Positions 1 through 6,487 are shown, counted from the first letter of the stretch. The stretch is 7,546 nt of DNA from BS750m-G4 sp964472195 (GCA_964472195.1 CAYYJH010000112.1:1-7546); one strand, 5' to 3'. Notes: generated from the sequence alone by a model not told the origin. Numbers and translations are program-made.

Positions 1-120
1 GCATAACACGCAAAGGTTCCCCGAAGGGGCAGGCATACCGCGCGCGGCTCCGAATGAGTCCCTATCCCAAAGGGATCACTTCGTGATGGGAGAAGTCAAC
101 TCAGGTCAGGATAGCACTAC
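1..120. other. GC-rich hairpin-dense segment of unknown nature, cut by the window edge
   Basis: I counted 68 G/C in the first 120 bases (about 57%), whereas the DNA from about 130 onward is strongly A/T-rich. The segment is packed with short inverted repeats: CCCC/GGGG (19-22 with 26-29), a 10-base palindrome at 38-47, ATCCC/GGGAT (64-68 with 72-76) and ATCAC/GTGAT (75-79 with 83-87). Longer-range complements also exist: TCCC 65-68 with GGGA 88-91, CTATCC 62-67 with GGATAG 109-114, and TGAGT 55-59 with ACTCA 99-103. One plus-strand frame is open from base 2 to a TAG at 155-157 (51 codons, no start in view, lysine-rich end). Its residues match no family I know. It could be the tail of a structured RNA, a dispersed intergenic repeat, or the 3' end of a gene. 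The composition and structure are seen directly; identity is not known. Confidence 0.5.
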
Positions 121-169
121 AAACGCAACCACACAAAAAATCAAGAAGTCAAAATAGTATATCTTATGG

Positions 170-201
170 TTTGAATTTTTGAAATTTAAAACATAAATTT
201 G
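170..201 (+). promoter_or_regulatory. Bacteroidota-type promoter for the ABC gene cluster
   Basis: TTTG at 170-173 is followed after 20 bases by TAAATTTG at 194-201. This is an exact fit to the -33 (TTTG) and -7 (TAnnTTTG) elements known for the primary sigma factor of Bacteroidota. Transcription would begin near 205-208, leaving a leader of about 20 bases before the ATG at 227. A/T-rich DNA gives chance matches to parts of this motif, but the complete pair with canonical spacing, directly before the first gene of the cluster, is good support. Confidence 0.6.
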
Positions 202-226
202 TACTTTATTTTAAAAAATTATTTGT

Positions 227-1174
227 ATGTCGATCAAAGTAGAAAACTTAACAAAGTATTACGGACAGCAAACAGAAGCGGCTGTTAAAGATATTTCGTT
301 CGAAGTGAACACGGGTGAAATAGTCGGCTTCCTTGGACCGAATGGTGCCGGAAAAACGACCACTGTGAAAATGATAACAACATATTTAACGCCTTCGAGT
401 GGAAGTGCTTATGTTGATGGTCTTGATACAGAAGAAAAATCCCTCGAGGTAAGAAGGAAGATCGGTTACCTGCCGGAAATAAATCCGCTTTATTCAGATA
501 TGAATGTACTGGATTATCTGAAATATGTAGCAGAATTGCAATCGATTGATAAATCCCGTATAAATGAAGCAATTAAGAAAATGGTAAAAGTATGCGGATT
601 GAAAGATGTGAAGCATAAAGATATCGGTGAACTTTCAAAAGGATATAAGCAAAGAGTTGGATTAGCCCAGGCTATGATACACGATCCCGATGTTTTAATT
701 CTTGACGAACCAACTTCAGGTTTAGACCCGAATCAAATTATCGAAATAAGAAAACTAATAAAGGAGCTTGGCAAGAAGAAAACATTGATGTTGTCAACTC
801 ATATACTGCAGGAAGTACAGGCAACCTGTGATAGGGTTCTGATTATCAACAATGGTGAGATAGTCGCAGACGGAACACCGGATTCTTTACAAAAACAATT
901 TCAGGGGAAGCTTAATATCACACTGGTTTTGAAAAAAGATCCTAAAGCAGGCAAAGAAAAGATAATAAAATCATTTGAGTCCGTGAAAAACGTCGATACT
1001 GTGAAGATAATCTCAGAAGAAGGTGATGCATGGCATCTTGATATTACGGCTACTAAGGGTATCGATATAAGAGAAGAATTATCCAAGAAAGTAGCATCAT
1101 TAGGAATGATAATGCTTGAGCTTCACCAGGAAGAAACATCGTTAGAAGATATTTTCAGTCAATTAACAAATTAA
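227..1174 (+). CDS. ABC transporter ATP-binding protein, GldA-like
   Basis: This is the cytoplasmic ATPase subunit of an ABC-2 type transporter, powering the permease encoded next door. Seen in the 315-residue protein: Walker A GPNGAGKTT (37-45), a Q-loop region reading YLPE (81-84) with Glu where most ABC ATPases have Gln, signature LSKGYKQR (136-143), Walker B VLILDEP (156-162, with catalytic Glu161), D-loop SGLD (164-167) and switch His192. The nucleotide-binding domain fills about residues 1-225. The last 90 residues form the C-terminal extension usual for the GldA/CcmA/DrrA branch. All catalytic motifs are intact. The ATG follows A/T-rich DNA without a Shine-Dalgarno sequence and gives the normal family N-terminus (SIKVENLTKYYG). 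It is first of four co-directional genes; the permease starts 14 bases after its stop. The ATPase assignment is secure. Likeness to GldA rests on the YLPE feature and on the neighbours, and does not by itself imply gliding motility. Confidence 0.93.
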   Translation: MSIKVENLTKYYGQQTEAAVKDISFEVNTGEIVGFLGPNGAGKTTTVKMITTYLTPSSGSAYVDGLDTEEKSLEVRRKIGYLPEINPLYSDMNVLDYLKYVAELQSIDKSRINEAIKKMVKVCGLKDVKHKDIGELSKGYKQRVGLAQAMIHDPDVLILDEPTSGLDPNQIIEIRKLIKELGKKKTLMLSTHILQEVQATCDRVLIINNGEIVADGTPDSLQKQFQGKLNITLVLKKDPKAGKEKIIKSFESVKNVDTVKIISEEGDAWHLDITATKGIDIREELSKKVASLGMIMLELHQEETSLEDIFSQLTN

Positions 1175-1188
1175 AAATCTAAATAATA

Positions 1189-1896
1189 ATGGATAGTATA
1201 ATCACAATATATAAAAAAGAGATGCGGTCGTATTTTACATCGCCCGTAGCATATATTGTTATCGTGGTCTTTTTGATCATTACAGGATGGTTTTTTACGA
1301 GTAATTTATTTATCGGAGGGGCGGTAACGATGAGAGGAGTCCTGGATATCATTCCGTTTATATTGATATTCTTTATTCCGGCTATTTCAATGAGAACCTT
1401 TGCTGAGGAGAAAAAGACAGGTACAATAGAATTATTACTGACTAAACCTATCACTGACTTCGATATTATTTTCGCAAAATTCTTATCGACACTTTCTTTT
1501 GCAGCATTAGCTCTTGCACCAACCATTATTTATGTTATAAGTTTATCATTTTTAGGTTCTCTGGATTATGGTTCAATTATTAGTGCATACATCGGTCTTA
1601 TTCTGATGAGTGGTGTATTGGTTAGTATCGGAATCTTTGCTTCATCGTTAACAGAGAATCAGGTTATAGCATTTATAGTTTGCTTCTTAATAGTTTTTGC
1701 TCTTTTTATGCTGAACAAAATTCTGATTTACATGCCGACAGGTATTGTTTCTATATTAGAATATATTAGTACTGATTATCATTTCGGAAGTATTTCAAGA
1801 GGTGTGATAGATTCAAGAGACATTATATATTATCTTAGCGGAATCGCAATTATGATGTTCTTAACAAAAACATCTTTGGAAAGCAGGAAGTGGTAG
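1189..1896 (+). CDS. ABC-2 type permease, GldF-like membrane subunit
   Basis: This inner-membrane permease would pair with the ATPase upstream. The 235-residue protein is mostly hydrophobic, with about six membrane segments near residues 20-38, 52-67, 98-122, 129-153, 158-180 and 212-227. Between the second and third lies EEKKTGTIELLLTKPI (73-88), the cytoplasmic coupling-helix motif typical of GldF and related ABC-2 permeases. The C-terminal stretch around 191-213 (EYIS, HFGSISRGVIDSRDI) is also characteristic of the family. Length is close to that of Flavobacterium GldF (about 240), so the gene looks complete. No Shine-Dalgarno sequence precedes the ATG. It follows the ATPase by 14 bases and is probably translated from the same message. 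ABC-2 permeases commonly export; the substrate here is unknown. In flavobacteria GldF works with GldA and GldG, and I infer an equivalent complex here without inferring motility. Confidence 0.88.
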   Translation: MDSIITIYKKEMRSYFTSPVAYIVIVVFLIITGWFFTSNLFIGGAVTMRGVLDIIPFILIFFIPAISMRTFAEEKKTGTIELLLTKPITDFDIIFAKFLSTLSFAALALAPTIIYVISLSFLGSLDYGSIISAYIGLILMSGVLVSIGIFASSLTENQVIAFIVCFLIVFALFMLNKILIYMPTGIVSILEYISTDYHFGSISRGVIDSRDIIYYLSGIAIMMFLTKTSLESRKW

Positions 1897-1936
1897 TTGA
1901 GGAAAGTTATTTTTATTTTTAAATTAAGATAAAGTT

Positions 1937-1950
1937 TTTTAATATTAAAA
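1937..1950. repeat. A/T-only 14-base palindrome in the permease-gldG-like gap
   Basis: TTTTAATATTAAAA is a perfect palindrome in the 66-base gap between the permease stop and the next ATG at 1963, followed by a T-run (1953-1959). It could act as a weak attenuator or be a by-product of A/T richness. No TAnnTTTG promoter element was found in this gap, so read-through from the upstream genes is the simplest reading. Confidence 0.3.
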
Positions 1951-1962
1951 TATTTTTTTAAA

Positions 1963-3576
1963 ATGGAAAAAAAGGATCTTAGAAAAGATACTTTAATTAA
2001 ACTCGCAATAATAATCGGTATTATTGTAGTTGTAAATGTTATATCGAACAGAGTTTTCACCCGGATTGATTTAACAAAAAATAAAACATATACTCTATCA
2101 CCGATTAGCAAGGATATAGTAGGTAATTTAGATGACAAGCTGGTAGTCAAAGCTTTTTTTAGCGATAACTTACCTTCTCCTTATAATAATCTAAGACGAC
2201 AAATTCAGGATATGCTGAATGATTATAAATCCTATTCTTCAGGAAATCTGAACTATGAGTTTTATAATCCGACTGGTGAAGAAGATAATACGGAGATAGA
2301 GAGTGAAGCTCAAAAATATGGAATTCAACCTGTACAGATTCAGGTAATTGATCAGGATAAGCTTGAAGTTAAAAAAGCTTTCCTGGGAGTAGTATTTTTA
2401 TACGAGGGAAGACAAGAGATTATCCCTGTGATTCAATCGACGGCGAATTTGGAATACCAGATTACCAGTATAATAAAGAAAATTACAACTGAGAATAAAA
2501 AGAAAGTTGGTTTTCTAACCGGTAATGGAGAGTACGATTACCAGAAGTTTACGCAAATCAATAAAATTCTTTCAGACCAGTATGAATTAGTTAAGGTTGA
2601 TGTAAGTCTTAATAAGCCAGTACCGGATGATGTAAAGGTTTTGATTGTATTCGGGCCGAAAAATGAAATACCCGAACCTCGCAAATTTATGATTGACCAA
2701 TTTATTATGAGAGGTGGTAATGTAGCCTGGCTTATAAATAAAGTTACTCCGAATTTTCAGCAACAAATTGTAATAGGAGACATGGTTAATACTAATCTGG
2801 ACGATATGTTAGGACATTATGGAATAGTAATTTCGAACGACCTTGTGAGAGATCTTCAAAGTTCAGCAGTCCAGGTGCAATCCCAAATTGGAATTCCCAT
2901 TTCGGTTAATTATCCATACTTTCCACTTGTAACAAATATAAACCAAGAGATTCCTGCATTCAGAGGAATCAAAAGTGTAATACTTTCATTTGTTAGTTCA
3001 TTAGACTTAAATGCGGTACAGGGTAAAGAACTAACAGTACAACCTTTGCTTACTACTTCCGAAAGATCGGGAAGAGCACAAGGATTTTTTATATTGAATC
3101 TGGAGCAGTTCCAAAATATGACAAGGGAATCCGCAGATACTTTATTTAACATAAACGGTATAGTCGTTGGCGCAACATATAGCGGAAAATTTAAAAGTTT
3201 TTACGCAGGAAAAACACCTCCTCAAGACACGGCTGAAGGAACAGCACCATTTAACGTGCAGCCATTAAACGAATCGGTTGGTGAGTCAAAGATGGTCGTT
3301 ATCGGTGATGCGGATTTTGCTAATGAAGAAAACAGACCACCGCAGGATAATATTGTTTTTTTTGTGAACATGGTGGATTACCTTGCTGATGACGTCGGAC
3401 TAACAGAGATAAGGAGTAAAGTAGTATCAGAAGCGCCAATTGAGGAAGTTTCTGACGGGACAAAGAAATTTATCAAGTATTTTAATCTGATATTTCCTCC
3501 GGGTATAGTATTATTAGTAGGGCTTTATATTTGGAACAGAAAAAAATTAAGAAAGAAAACACTTCAATCAACTTAA
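1963..3576 (+). CDS. GldG family protein (ABC transporter auxiliary component)
   Basis: This is a large extracytoplasmic accessory subunit expected to join the ATPase/permease pair. The 537-residue protein has an N-terminal membrane helix (about 12-29), then the family hallmark RIDLTKNKTYTLS (34-46) and VKAFFSDNLPSPY (62-74), which begin the ABC-type auxiliary domain of GldG. Further conserved blocks are YQITSIIKKIT (165-175), GFLTGNGEYD (183-192), QFIMRGGNVAWLI (246-258) and VVIGDADFANE near 445-455. A second hydrophobic helix (about 506-524) is followed by a very basic tail (NRKKLRKK). The bulk of the chain therefore probably lies on the outer face of the inner membrane between two anchors. 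It follows the permease by 66 bases and ends 18 bases before the DUF4340 gene. Length and domain order fit GldG proteins of about 500-560 residues. Family membership is clear; the biochemical role is not established for the family and is not inferred here. Confidence 0.88.
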   Translation: MEKKDLRKDTLIKLAIIIGIIVVVNVISNRVFTRIDLTKNKTYTLSPISKDIVGNLDDKLVVKAFFSDNLPSPYNNLRRQIQDMLNDYKSYSSGNLNYEFYNPTGEEDNTEIESEAQKYGIQPVQIQVIDQDKLEVKKAFLGVVFLYEGRQEIIPVIQSTANLEYQITSIIKKITTENKKKVGFLTGNGEYDYQKFTQINKILSDQYELVKVDVSLNKPVPDDVKVLIVFGPKNEIPEPRKFMIDQFIMRGGNVAWLINKVTPNFQQQIVIGDMVNTNLDDMLGHYGIVISNDLVRDLQSSAVQVQSQIGIPISVNYPYFPLVTNINQEIPAFRGIKSVILSFVSSLDLNAVQGKELTVQPLLTTSERSGRAQGFFILNLEQFQNMTRESADTLFNINGIVVGATYSGKFKSFYAGKTPPQDTAEGTAPFNVQPLNESVGESKMVVIGDADFANEENRPPQDNIVFFVNMVDYLADDVGLTEIRSKVVSEAPIEEVSDGTKKFIKYFNLIFPPGIVLLVGLYIWNRKKLRKKTLQST

Positions 3577-3594
3577 TAAATCGTTATTATAAAT

Positions 3595-4515
3595 ATGAAA
3601 ATTAATAGAACATACATCCTTTTAGGAGTTTTCGTAATACTTGTTTTAATCGCTTATCTTCTTACACGAGAAGGAGGAGACAAAACCGCTTCTTACGATA
3701 TTGAAAGTGAACAATTATTTAAGGTCGATTCTGCCTTGGTGGATAAAATAGAAATTGAGCAGAAAGGCAAGAAAATAACTTTATCTAAAATGGCTGTTGA
3801 ATGGAGAATAACAGAACCCATTGATTATACTGCATACCAACAATTTATTCAATCAGTGCTATCGGATCTTAAGAATTATAAATTAGAAAGTATCGTTTCG
3901 AGTAATCCTGAGAAAAAAGAGAAATATGGTTTTAATGATTCTGAAGTTGTAAAAGTTTCTGTTTATCAGGGAGGTGAATTAATGGGGCAGTTTATTGTTG
4001 GAAGTGCATCAACAGGTCCTTCACAAACTTTTATAAAAAAAATAGATAGTGATGATATATATCTCGCTGATGGTTTGTTAAGAAATAATTTTGTAAAAAC
4101 TAATCTTGATGAGTGGAGAGATAAATTGATTTTATCTATTCCGAAAGGGAATATTAATTCAATTGAGTTTATAACCCCTGGGGAAAATTTTAAAGCTGTT
4201 AAAGACTCTACGGGAAAATATTATATCGGACAGGATTCCGTAAATAGCACAGTTTTCGATGGTATATTGAATTTACTACAGAATTTTAATACACAAAGAT
4301 TCAAGGATACAGTTCTTAGTAAAGATACTAAATTTGACAAGTCGGTAAAAGTAGATTGGGGAAAATTAACTGAGATTAATTTCCTTAAATTACCGGATAC
4401 CTTGATGACAAATTATTATATCAAAGTGTCTGAAAATAATCAGATTTTTGAAGTAGATGAAGGCTTCACAAATAATCTTTTTAAAACAAAAAAAGAGATA
4501 ACAGGTCAAAATTAA
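3595..4515 (+). CDS. DUF4340 domain-containing membrane-anchored protein
   Basis: This 306-residue protein has a single N-terminal membrane helix (about 6-24) with two basic residues before it, which suggests an anchor or uncleaved signal with the remainder outside the cytoplasm. There is no lipobox cysteine. The body resembles DUF4340: an early strand pair (VDKIEIEQKGKKITLSK, 49-65), then the typical VEWRITEPIDYTAYQ (68-82), a block with VSSNPEKKEKYGF (101-113), and DEWRDKLIL (172-180). DUF4340 proteins have no proven function but often sit beside GldG-type proteins and ABC-2 transporters, as here, where the ATG lies 18 bases past the GldG-like stop. I infer an extracytoplasmic partner of the same complex. 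It is the last gene of the cluster: an 81-base gap with a terminator-like hairpin follows. The domain call is fairly strong, from sequence pattern and neighbours; the role is unknown. Confidence 0.8.
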   Translation: MKINRTYILLGVFVILVLIAYLLTREGGDKTASYDIESEQLFKVDSALVDKIEIEQKGKKITLSKMAVEWRITEPIDYTAYQQFIQSVLSDLKNYKLESIVSSNPEKKEKYGFNDSEVVKVSVYQGGELMGQFIVGSASTGPSQTFIKKIDSDDIYLADGLLRNNFVKTNLDEWRDKLILSIPKGNINSIEFITPGENFKAVKDSTGKYYIGQDSVNSTVFDGILNLLQNFNTQRFKDTVLSKDTKFDKSVKVDWGKLTEINFLKLPDTLMTNYYIKVSENNQIFEVDEGFTNNLFKTKKEITGQN

Positions 4516-4522
4516 GAATTTT

Positions 4523-4562
4523 TAACAATATTTTGATGACTTGTAATTGTTATTATTTTTTT
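4523..4562 (+). terminator. Weak terminator-like hairpin after the ABC/DUF4340 cluster
   Basis: TAACAAT (4523-4529) and ATTGTTA (4546-4552) form a perfect 7-bp stem around a 16-base loop, followed by a T-rich run ending about 4562. The arrangement matches an intrinsic terminator, but the stem has only one G-C pair and the loop is large, so efficiency would be low. Its place in the 81-base gap between the DUF4340 stop and plsY fits an operon boundary. Confidence 0.35.
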
Positions 4563-4596
4563 GTTGTTTGAATAATAACTCTTTTGAGAATAAACT

Positions 4597-5298
4597 ATGG
4601 ATGTATTTTCTTTAATAGTATTAATTTTTATCAGTTATTTGATCGGAGCAATCCCTTCAGCTTTAATTATTGGTAAATTATTTAAAAGAATTGACATCAG
4701 AAATTATGGCAGTGGCAATTTAGGTTCAACTAATGCATTTAGAGTTCTGGGAATACCGTTAGGAACATTAGTACAATCCGTTGATATAGGAAAAGGCTTG
4801 ATCGTTGTTCTATTAGTTTCTAAACTTTTTTTTTATAACCTTCCTTTTGAAAACTTAACCCCATTCGATGATATTACAGTGTTAAAGATAATTGCTGGTG
4901 TATCTGCAGTAATTGGACATACATTTTCTGTTTTTGTGAATTTCAGAGGGGGTAAAGGAATTAATACTGCATTAGGAATGCTTATTTCTCTCGCTCCTAT
5001 TGATGTTTCAATTAGCCTTGGATTCTTTATGGTAATATTGTTATCATCAGGCTATGTGTCTCTTGGATCTATCGTTGCATCTTTCCTGTTTCCAATGATA
5101 ATGTTCATTCGAGAAAATATATTTAAAGTGGAGATAAACGGTTATAACACTTTAATCTTCTTTAGTATAGCTATTTCAGTTCTTTTGATTTATAATCATC
5201 GGCAAAATATAAAGAGACTTCTTCAAGGTAAGGAGAATCGTTTTGATAATTTATGGATTATAAGAATCTTTAGAATTAAAGCTCCTCTTAGAAAATAA
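4597..5298 (+). CDS. plsY: Glycerol-3-phosphate acyltransferase PlsY
   Basis: PlsY is an integral inner-membrane enzyme that transfers the acyl group of acyl-phosphate (made by PlsX) to position 1 of glycerol-3-phosphate, giving lysophosphatidic acid. All three signature regions are visible: GSGNLGSTNA (38-47), the glycine-rich GHTFSVF and FRGGKGINTALG (107-113 and 116-127) that bind phosphate, and NHRQNIKRLLQGKE (200-213) near the end. N-terminal SYLIGAIPSALIIGKL (13-28), the DIGKG segment (63-67, commonly D-x-x-KG) and SGYVSLGSIVA (151-161) also fit. About seven hydrophobic segments are present. At 233 residues it is slightly longer than the common 190-220, owing to about 20 extra C-terminal residues after the last motif. 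The ATG lacks a Shine-Dalgarno sequence. gpsA, which makes its substrate, starts 12 bases downstream, so the two are almost surely cotranscribed. No PlsX gene is in view. Confidence 0.96.
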   Translation: MDVFSLIVLIFISYLIGAIPSALIIGKLFKRIDIRNYGSGNLGSTNAFRVLGIPLGTLVQSVDIGKGLIVVLLVSKLFFYNLPFENLTPFDDITVLKIIAGVSAVIGHTFSVFVNFRGGKGINTALGMLISLAPIDVSISLGFFMVILLSSGYVSLGSIVASFLFPMIMFIRENIFKVEINGYNTLIFFSIAISVLLIYNHRQNIKRLLQGKENRFDNLWIIRIFRIKAPLRK

Positions 5299-5310
5299 CA
5301 TATCACATAA

Positions 5311-6315
5311 ATGAAGGTCGCTGTTTTAGGGGCAGGCGGTTGGGGGACAACACTTGCTATTCTGCTCAATAGAAATGGTCATAAAGTAACTCTTTGGGAA
5401 TACTTTCCTGAATATGCAGAGACACTTAATGAATATCGTGAAAATTTTTATTATCTCCCAAAAATAAGAATTCCAAAGTCTATTAAAATAACAAACGATT
5501 TAGAGTTTGCTGTTAGTAAAAAAGAAATACTATTAATTTCAACACCAACTCAATTTATTAGAGAGAGTTTTTCTCAATTAAGGAATTTCAATTTTGGTGA
5601 TGCAATAGTTATAAGTGCATCAAAAGGAATCGAGAATCATTCTTTGATGCTTGTGTCTGACATTTTGCTTGATATATTCAAGAAAATAAAACATAATAGA
5701 ATTGCATCTTTATCAGGACCTTCTCATGCAGAAGAAGTTTCAAGAAGAATTCCCACTGCTGTCGTGTGTGCTTCGTCTAACATCGATGTTTCTAAATTAT
5801 CACAGAGAATTTTTGCGAATAATTATTTTCGTGTTTATACAAGCACAGACCTCATTGGGACAGAATTAGGAGGAGCTCTAAAGAATGTTATTGCAATTGC
5901 CACAGGTATATCAGAAGGAGCTGGTTTCGGTGATAATTCAAAAGCTGCTTTAATGACGAGGGGTATAAATGAGATTATGAAATTGGGTTTAAAACTTAAA
6001 GCCAAGAAAGAAACCTTCTTTGGTTTATCAGGTATTGGGGATTTAATAGTGACATGTTCATCACAATATTCGAGGAATAGATATGTAGGTGTAAAAGTAG
6101 GGTCGGGTAAAAAGTTGAAAACTGTTTTAAAAGGAATGAAGATGGTTGCAGAAGGAGTATCCACGACGAAATCTGCGTATGAGTTATCAAAGAGATTCAA
6201 TACAGAAATGCCTATCATAGAACAGGTTTATTTAATTTTATTCAAAGCTAAAAGTCCTTATCTTGCAGTAAAAAATCTTATGCAAAGAAGCCTTAAGCGT
6301 GAGCATGATTTGTAA
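5311..6315 (+). CDS. gpsA: NAD(P)H-dependent glycerol-3-phosphate dehydrogenase GpsA
   Basis: GpsA is a cytoplasmic enzyme that reduces dihydroxyacetone phosphate to sn-glycerol-3-phosphate, the backbone for phospholipids. The 334-residue chain has the expected order: Rossmann motif GAGGWGTTLA (7-16) right after the start, STPTQFIRE (77-85), SASKGIE (102-108) with the active-site Lys105, LSGPSHAEEV (134-143), then the C-terminal catalytic domain with ELGGALKNVIAIATGI (185-200) carrying Lys191, GFGDNSKAALMTRG (205-218), and GIGDLIVTCSS with SRNR (241-251 and 254-257). EGVSTTKSAYEL (281-292) and the MPI block (300-302) complete the family pattern. Length is normal for bacterial GpsA and no key residue is missing. 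The start is fixed by the Rossmann fold beginning at residue 2. It lies 12 bases after plsY, whose product consumes what GpsA makes. It is followed by a 279-base spacer and then 16S rRNA on the same strand. Confidence 0.97.
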   Translation: MKVAVLGAGGWGTTLAILLNRNGHKVTLWEYFPEYAETLNEYRENFYYLPKIRIPKSIKITNDLEFAVSKKEILLISTPTQFIRESFSQLRNFNFGDAIVISASKGIENHSLMLVSDILLDIFKKIKHNRIASLSGPSHAEEVSRRIPTAVVCASSNIDVSKLSQRIFANNYFRVYTSTDLIGTELGGALKNVIAIATGISEGAGFGDNSKAALMTRGINEIMKLGLKLKAKKETFFGLSGIGDLIVTCSSQYSRNRYVGVKVGSGKKLKTVLKGMKMVAEGVSTTKSAYELSKRFNTEMPIIEQVYLILFKAKSPYLAVKNLMQRSLKREHDL

Positions 6316-6438
6316 ACGGAGATTTTTGAATTAGTAGTGTATGAATTTTTGCATTTCAAATATAAATATATGTATTAAATATGATTAAGAAATTTGCATA
6401 AACTGATCGGATAATTTAAAATTTGTAAATAAAATAAA

Positions 6439-6469
6439 TTGATTTATTAATATTATTTCACTAAGTTTG
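6439..6469 (+). promoter_or_regulatory. Probable rRNA operon promoter, Bacteroidota type
   Basis: TTG (6439-6441) is followed after exactly 20 bases by TAAGTTTG (6462-6469), a perfect TAnnTTTG element. The spacing equals that of the site before the ABC cluster. Predicted transcription start is about 6473-6476, which puts the boxA element some 12-15 bases into the transcript and gives a leader of about 120 bases before 16S, a usual arrangement for rRNA operons. Poorer partial matches exist at 6393-6425 (TTTG, 21 bases, AAAATTTG) and 6523-6553 (TTTG, 19 bases, TATGTATG) and could be additional tandem promoters or chance. Confidence 0.55.
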
Positions 6470-6487
6470 TAGTTCGTAATTAATATT

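Noticed and set aside
1..120. RNase P RNA, tmRNA, SRP RNA or group II intron end for the GC-rich segment
   Set aside because: I looked for a tmRNA or tRNA-like T-loop and CCA end, the SRP GGAAGGAAGCA-type core, RNase P conserved blocks and a group II domain V hairpin; none is present.
1179..1526. Minus-strand open frame of 115 codons opposite the ABC-2 permease gene
   Set aside because: It lies wholly inside, and antisense to, a gene with clear family motifs; its translation shows no recognisable domain and it has no promoter or neighbour logic.
1830..2150. Minus-strand open frame of 106 codons across the gap before the GldG-like gene
   Set aside because: It overlaps the ends of two well-supported genes in antisense. 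The residues reflect A/T-rich reverse-complement sequence (Ile, Phe, Lys, Leu runs), not a known family.
4563..4586. Promoter for plsY just before its start
   Set aside because: TTTG occurs at 4567-4570 and 4583-4586, but the full -7 element has at least two mismatches and the partner elements are poorly spaced, so a promoter cannot be supported by eye.
5835..6218. Minus-strand open frame of 127 codons opposite gpsA
   Set aside because: It is antisense to the conserved catalytic domain of GpsA, so codon constraint on the real gene explains the lack of stops.
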